From NCBI RefSeq assembly GCF_019733355.1, contig NZ_JAIHLQ010000023.1, positions 48,028 through 112,027 of the forward strand: a stretch of DNA of 64,000 nucleotides. The letters are read 5' to 3'. Each line of letters starts with the position of its first letter. The stretch's first letter is position 1. This DNA comes from Pseudomonas baetica. Lineage in GTDB: Bacteria > Pseudomonadota > Gammaproteobacteria > Pseudomonadales > Pseudomonadaceae. Position numbers and translations under genes: made by a program. The notes beneath the pieces are model-generated. The model was given only the letters and a program-made list of their open reading frames with translations, had not been told where the DNA came from and did no database searches. Of the stretch, positions 61,011 through 64,000 are shown one piece after another.

Positions 61011-62735
61011 TCAGTGACCGGGCGCGGTTTGCCGCCAGGCCTGGGAACGGCGCAGCAAGCCGCGCGAAGCCCACGCCAGCAGCAAGGACACGCCCGCCGA
61101 GGTGAACAGAATCAGGGTCGACATCGCCGCCGCGCCGCCGACGTTGCCGGCGTCATCCATGTTCAGCACCGCCACCGCCGCGAGGATGGTGTCGGGGCTG
61201 TAAAGGAAGATCGCTGCGGAAACCGTGGTCATCGCCGAGACGAACAGGTAGCGCACGATGTCCAGCAACGCCGGCAGGCAGATCGGCACGGTCACGCGCA
61301 GGTAATGCCGGTACAGCGGCGCCTTGAGCGACAGCGCGGCGGCTTCGAACTCGGCGTCGAGTTGGCGCAGCGCGGTGGTCGCGGTCATTTGTGCGGTGGT
61401 CAAATAGTGAGCAATGGTGCAGACGATCAGCAGGGTCATCGTCCCGTAGAGCACATGCAGCGGGTTGCCGGTGAGGTTGAAGAAGAAGACGTAACCCAGA
61501 CCGAGCACCAGCCCAGGCACCGCCATCGGGATGAAACTGAGCATGCGCAGAGTCAGGTTGAGGCCGCGTTGTGTGCGGGTCTTCTCCATCAGATACGCGC
61601 CAGTGAAGATCAGCACGCTGCCGATCAGCGCCGTGCCCAGCGCCATCTTCAAGCTGTTGCTGTAGGCCAGCCAGCCACCGCCAGCGGTTTCATTGAACTG
61701 GTAGTGGTTGAGCGACAGCGACAGGTTGTAAGGCCAGAACTTCACCAGTGACGAAAACACCGCCATGCCGAACACCAGCAGCAACGCCGCGCAGATCAGC
61801 AGGACGATGACCAGATAGCAGCCATCACGCACTTTCGACGGCGTCGGTTTGAACACTTGGGCGCGGCCGCTCATGGAATCGCCATGACGACGACGCAGCC
61901 AGGCGTCGACGCCGAAGCTGAACAGCGCCGGCAACAACAGCACCATGCCGATCAAAGCCCCGCGACCGAACTGCTGCTGGCCGACCACGGCTTTGTAGGC
62001 TTCCAGCGCCAGCACCTGATAGTCGCCACCGACCACCACCGGCACGCCGAAATCGGTGATGGTCAGGGTGAACACCAGACAGAACGCGGCGAACACAGCC
62101 TGTCGGGTCGCCGGCCAAGTGATGCTGCGAAACGCCTTGGCCGGACTGGCGCCCATGCTCGACGCCGCATCGAACAGCCGCGCATCGGCCAGCGACAGCG
62201 CCGACAGCAGAATCATCAGCGCATGGGGAAAGGTGTAGATCACCTCACCCAGCACAATCCCCCAGAACCCGTAGATGTTGTCCGAGAGCAGCCCGCGCAA
62301 CAGGCCTTGATTGCCGAACAGATAGACCAGCGCAATCCCCGGCAGCATCGACGGCGCCATCAGCGGCAGCAGGGAAATCCCGCGCCAGATGCCTTTGGCC
62401 GGAATCAACGTACGTTGCAGGGCGTAGGCAAACAGGTAGGCCAGCGGTACGACGATGGCCGCGACGCTGAGGGAAACTTTCAGGCTGTTGCCGAGCAGCC
62501 AGTGGAAATTCTCGCTGGTCGCCAGTTCTTTCGCGGCGAGCCAGCCACCGCCCTGCCCGGCTTCGCTGCTGAAGCCGCGCCAGAAGATCGCCAGTAACGG
62601 CAACAGCACCGCAACGCCAAGCAATACCAGCAGCAGGAGTTTGCCGCCGACGACGAAGATGCGGTCGCCGATCTCGGCACGAGAAGTCTGACGCACCTGT
62701 TTATGCGGGAGCGGCAGCGCGAGGGGGCTGCTCAT
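61011..62735 (-). CDS. ABC transporter permease, AEP-type (TIGR03262)
   Basis: 574-residue fused permease with about 12 TM helices in two halves, each with an EAA-type loop (DAASSMGASPAKAFRSI near 190 and EFEAAALSLKAPLYRHY near 450). Its start overlaps the ATPase stop by one base. Matches the large single permeases of AEP importers; phosphonate specificity not proven. Confidence 0.85.
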   Translation of the reverse strand: MSSPLALPLPHKQVRQTSRAEIGDRIFVVGGKLLLLVLLGVAVLLPLLAIFWRGFSSEAGQGGGWLAAKELATSENFHWLLGNSLKVSLSVAAIVVPLAYLFAYALQRTLIPAKGIWRGISLLPLMAPSMLPGIALVYLFGNQGLLRGLLSDNIYGFWGIVLGEVIYTFPHALMILLSALSLADARLFDAASSMGASPAKAFRSITWPATRQAVFAAFCLVFTLTITDFGVPVVVGGDYQVLALEAYKAVVGQQQFGRGALIGMVLLLPALFSFGVDAWLRRRHGDSMSGRAQVFKPTPSKVRDGCYLVIVLLICAALLLVFGMAVFSSLVKFWPYNLSLSLNHYQFNETAGGGWLAYSNSLKMALGTALIGSVLIFTGAYLMEKTRTQRGLNLTLRMLSFIPMAVPGLVLGLGYVFFFNLTGNPLHVLYGTMTLLIVCTIAHYLTTAQMTATTALRQLDAEFEAAALSLKAPLYRHYLRVTVPICLPALLDIVRYLFVSAMTTVSAAIFLYSPDTILAAVAVLNMDDAGNVGGAAAMSTLILFTSAGVSLLLAWASRGLLRRSQAWRQTAPGH

Positions 62736-63811
62736 CAGGCAAACACCTGCAGGCTGCGCGGCGGCAAGGCGACCATGATCTGCTGGGCGCCGAGGCGCGG
62801 CATGGCCTCCGGCGCCAGTTCGGCGAGCAGTGCATGGCCCGGCAGTTGATCGAGTTCGAAGCTCATGCGGCAGCGGTTGCCGAGGAAGGTGATCTCGCGC
62901 ACTTTGGCCGGGAACAGGTTTTCTTCGTGTACCAGCGGGTTGACGTTGATCGCTTCGGGGCGGCAGAACAGCCGGCCCGAGGCGCCGCTCACGCTGCCAT
63001 CCGCCAGACGCACATCCATCCCGCCCACCCGGGCGTGACTGTCGCTGCTGCGCTGGAACGGCAGCCAGTTACCTTGGCCGACAAACTCGGCCACAAACGG
63101 TGTGGCCGGGCGGTTGTAGATGTCCTGCGGGGTGGCGTACTGCTCGACCCGGCCGTTATTCATCACGGCGATGCGGTCGGCCATCAGCATGGCTTCGTCC
63201 TGATTGTGCGTGACCATCAGAGTGGTGATGCCGAGGTTGCGTTGCAGTTGGCGCAGTTCGGTACACAAATGCTCACGCACCCGGGCGTCAAGGGCCGACA
63301 TCGGTTCGTCGAGCAGCAGCAGCGACGGTGCCGGGGCCAGAGCGCGGGCCAGCGCAACCCGTTGCTGTTGGCCGCCGGACAATTGGCCGGGGTACTTTTT
63401 CTCACTGCCGGTGAGGCCGACCAGTTCCAGCATCTCACCGACGCGGCGGCGCACTTCATCGCGACCGCTGCCGGCGAGGCCGTAGGCAATGTTCGCCTCC
63501 ACCGTCAGATTGGGGAACAGTGCGTAGGACTGAAACAGAATCCCGTAGTCCCGGGCCTGCGGGGCGAGATTCGAGACATCGCGGTCACCGAGGTACAACT
63601 CGCCACTGTCCTGCTTTTCCAGACCGGCGATGCAACGCAGCAACGTAGTTTTGCCGCAACCGGACGGGCCGAGCAGGCAGACCAGTTCACCGGCGGCGAC
63701 GTCGAGAGAGACGTTATCCAGCGCGGTGAACGCGCCGAAGCGCTTCTGCACGCCGCGCACTTTCATCGGTGCGCCGGGGTGAGTCAGGGTGGTTGCGATG
63801 GCAGGATTCAT
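62735..63811 (-). CDS. ABC transporter ATP-binding protein, AEP-type (TIGR03258)
   Basis: 358 residues. Walker A GPSGCGKTTLL (about 52-62), Q-loop GILFQSYALFPNLT, signature LSGGQQQRVALARA, Walker B LLLLDEPMSALD, H-loop MVTHNQDEA, then a TOBE-like regulatory C-terminus. First gene of the transporter set. No pho-box recognised by eye upstream (63812-63950). Confidence 0.88.
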   Translation of the reverse strand: MNPAIATTLTHPGAPMKVRGVQKRFGAFTALDNVSLDVAAGELVCLLGPSGCGKTTLLRCIAGLEKQDSGELYLGDRDVSNLAPQARDYGILFQSYALFPNLTVEANIAYGLAGSGRDEVRRRVGEMLELVGLTGSEKKYPGQLSGGQQQRVALARALAPAPSLLLLDEPMSALDARVREHLCTELRQLQRNLGITTLMVTHNQDEAMLMADRIAVMNNGRVEQYATPQDIYNRPATPFVAEFVGQGNWLPFQRSSDSHARVGGMDVRLADGSVSGASGRLFCRPEAINVNPLVHEENLFPAKVREITFLGNRCRMSFELDQLPGHALLAELAPEAMPRLGAQQIMVALPPRSLQVFA

Positions 63812-63949
63812 GGGACAGACCTCATCAAGCAGATGAGGCCAATCCTAGAGTTGTAATGCGTCCGTCATGTGGCAGTGAGGCAAAAACGGCTGATAGTGGT
63901 ATTCGGGGATTTGGGTTCAGGGGCTTGTTCTGTATTGCCTGGCCTGTCG

Positions 63950-64000
63950 CCTTCGCGAGCAAGCCCGCTCCCACAGGGGGAACGCATGCCAATGTGGGAG
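63950..64000. repeat. REPIN cut by the window end
   Basis: Left arm 63950-63978 complete; the right arm begins at TGTGGGAG and is truncated at base 64000. Confidence 0.88.

Noticed and set aside
3616..64000. REP copies as a CRISPR array
   Set aside because: Copies are palindromic, dispersed singly or in pairs, with no regular spacers or cas genes.
1..64000. tRNA, rRNA, prophage or IS elements
   Set aside because: No cloverleaf, rRNA segments, transposase or phage structural genes were recognised in any gap.

Overview
The window is chromosomal DNA of a fluorescent Pseudomonas, most likely the P. fluorescens group. The evidence is the GC-rich coding style, proteins that match Pseudomonas families throughout, a gene order that largely follows the P. 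aeruginosa PAO1 pilG-to-folA region (PA0348-PA0413, from memory), and many REP/REPIN repeats with the core GAGCGGGCTTGCTCGCGAA. No rRNA, tRNA, CRISPR array, prophage or insertion sequence was seen. Almost all of the window is core genome.

Layout. 1-5105 (minus): Pil-Chp chemosensory operon pilG-pilH-pilI-pilJ-chpA (chpA runs off the left edge), with no pilK between pilJ and chpA. 5331-8442 (plus): gshB, a TonB-like protein, yqgE, ruvX. 8540-11346: pyrR, pyrB and the catalytically dead pyrC'. 11420-14642: TM2 protein, NlpC/P60 peptidase, pilT (without pilU) and yggS. 14666-20943: proC-yggT-yggU, then metX-metW-DUF4426-rdgB-hemW-DUF3392, much of it translationally coupled. 21074-25166: trmB, thiG, thiS, DUF423, mtgA, rpoH. 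25281-28485 (minus): ftsY-ftsE-ftsX. 28830-35202: two M16 peptidase pairs on either side of rsmD. 35291-37190: alpha/beta hydrolase and sulfurtransferase. 37222-41761: laoR and laoC-laoB-laoA for long-chain alcohol/aldehyde oxidation. 41877-46367: coaD, ferredoxin, small membrane protein, mutM, HDOD protein, rlmI. 50352-58569: ilvD, pchP, tcyP, folA and a DUF2868-DUF3482 pair. 58663-63811 (minus): 2-aminoethylphosphonate-type ABC transporter with an FAD oxidoreductase.

The part that stands out is 46598-50093, between rlmI and ilvD, which I recall as neighbours in PAO1. An AT-rich leader carries a good promoter and a stem-loop. It is followed by a 23-codon open frame with a strong ribosome binding site, a GC-rich hairpin, and three overlapping genes: a SagB-type flavin dehydrogenase with a winged-helix-like N-terminus, an AurF-like diiron oxygenase with a complete ligand set, and a Bcr/CflA-type MFS exporter. 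This is the organisation of a minimal peptide-derived (RiPP-like) natural product locus, but without YcaO, radical SAM or protease genes. I do not recognise it as a described pathway. The function is inference; the architecture is seen directly.

Other points: a perfect palindrome in the promoter spacer of laoC (probable LaoR operator), duplication of the M16 pair, and about 14 REPIN-type repeats in intergenic gaps.
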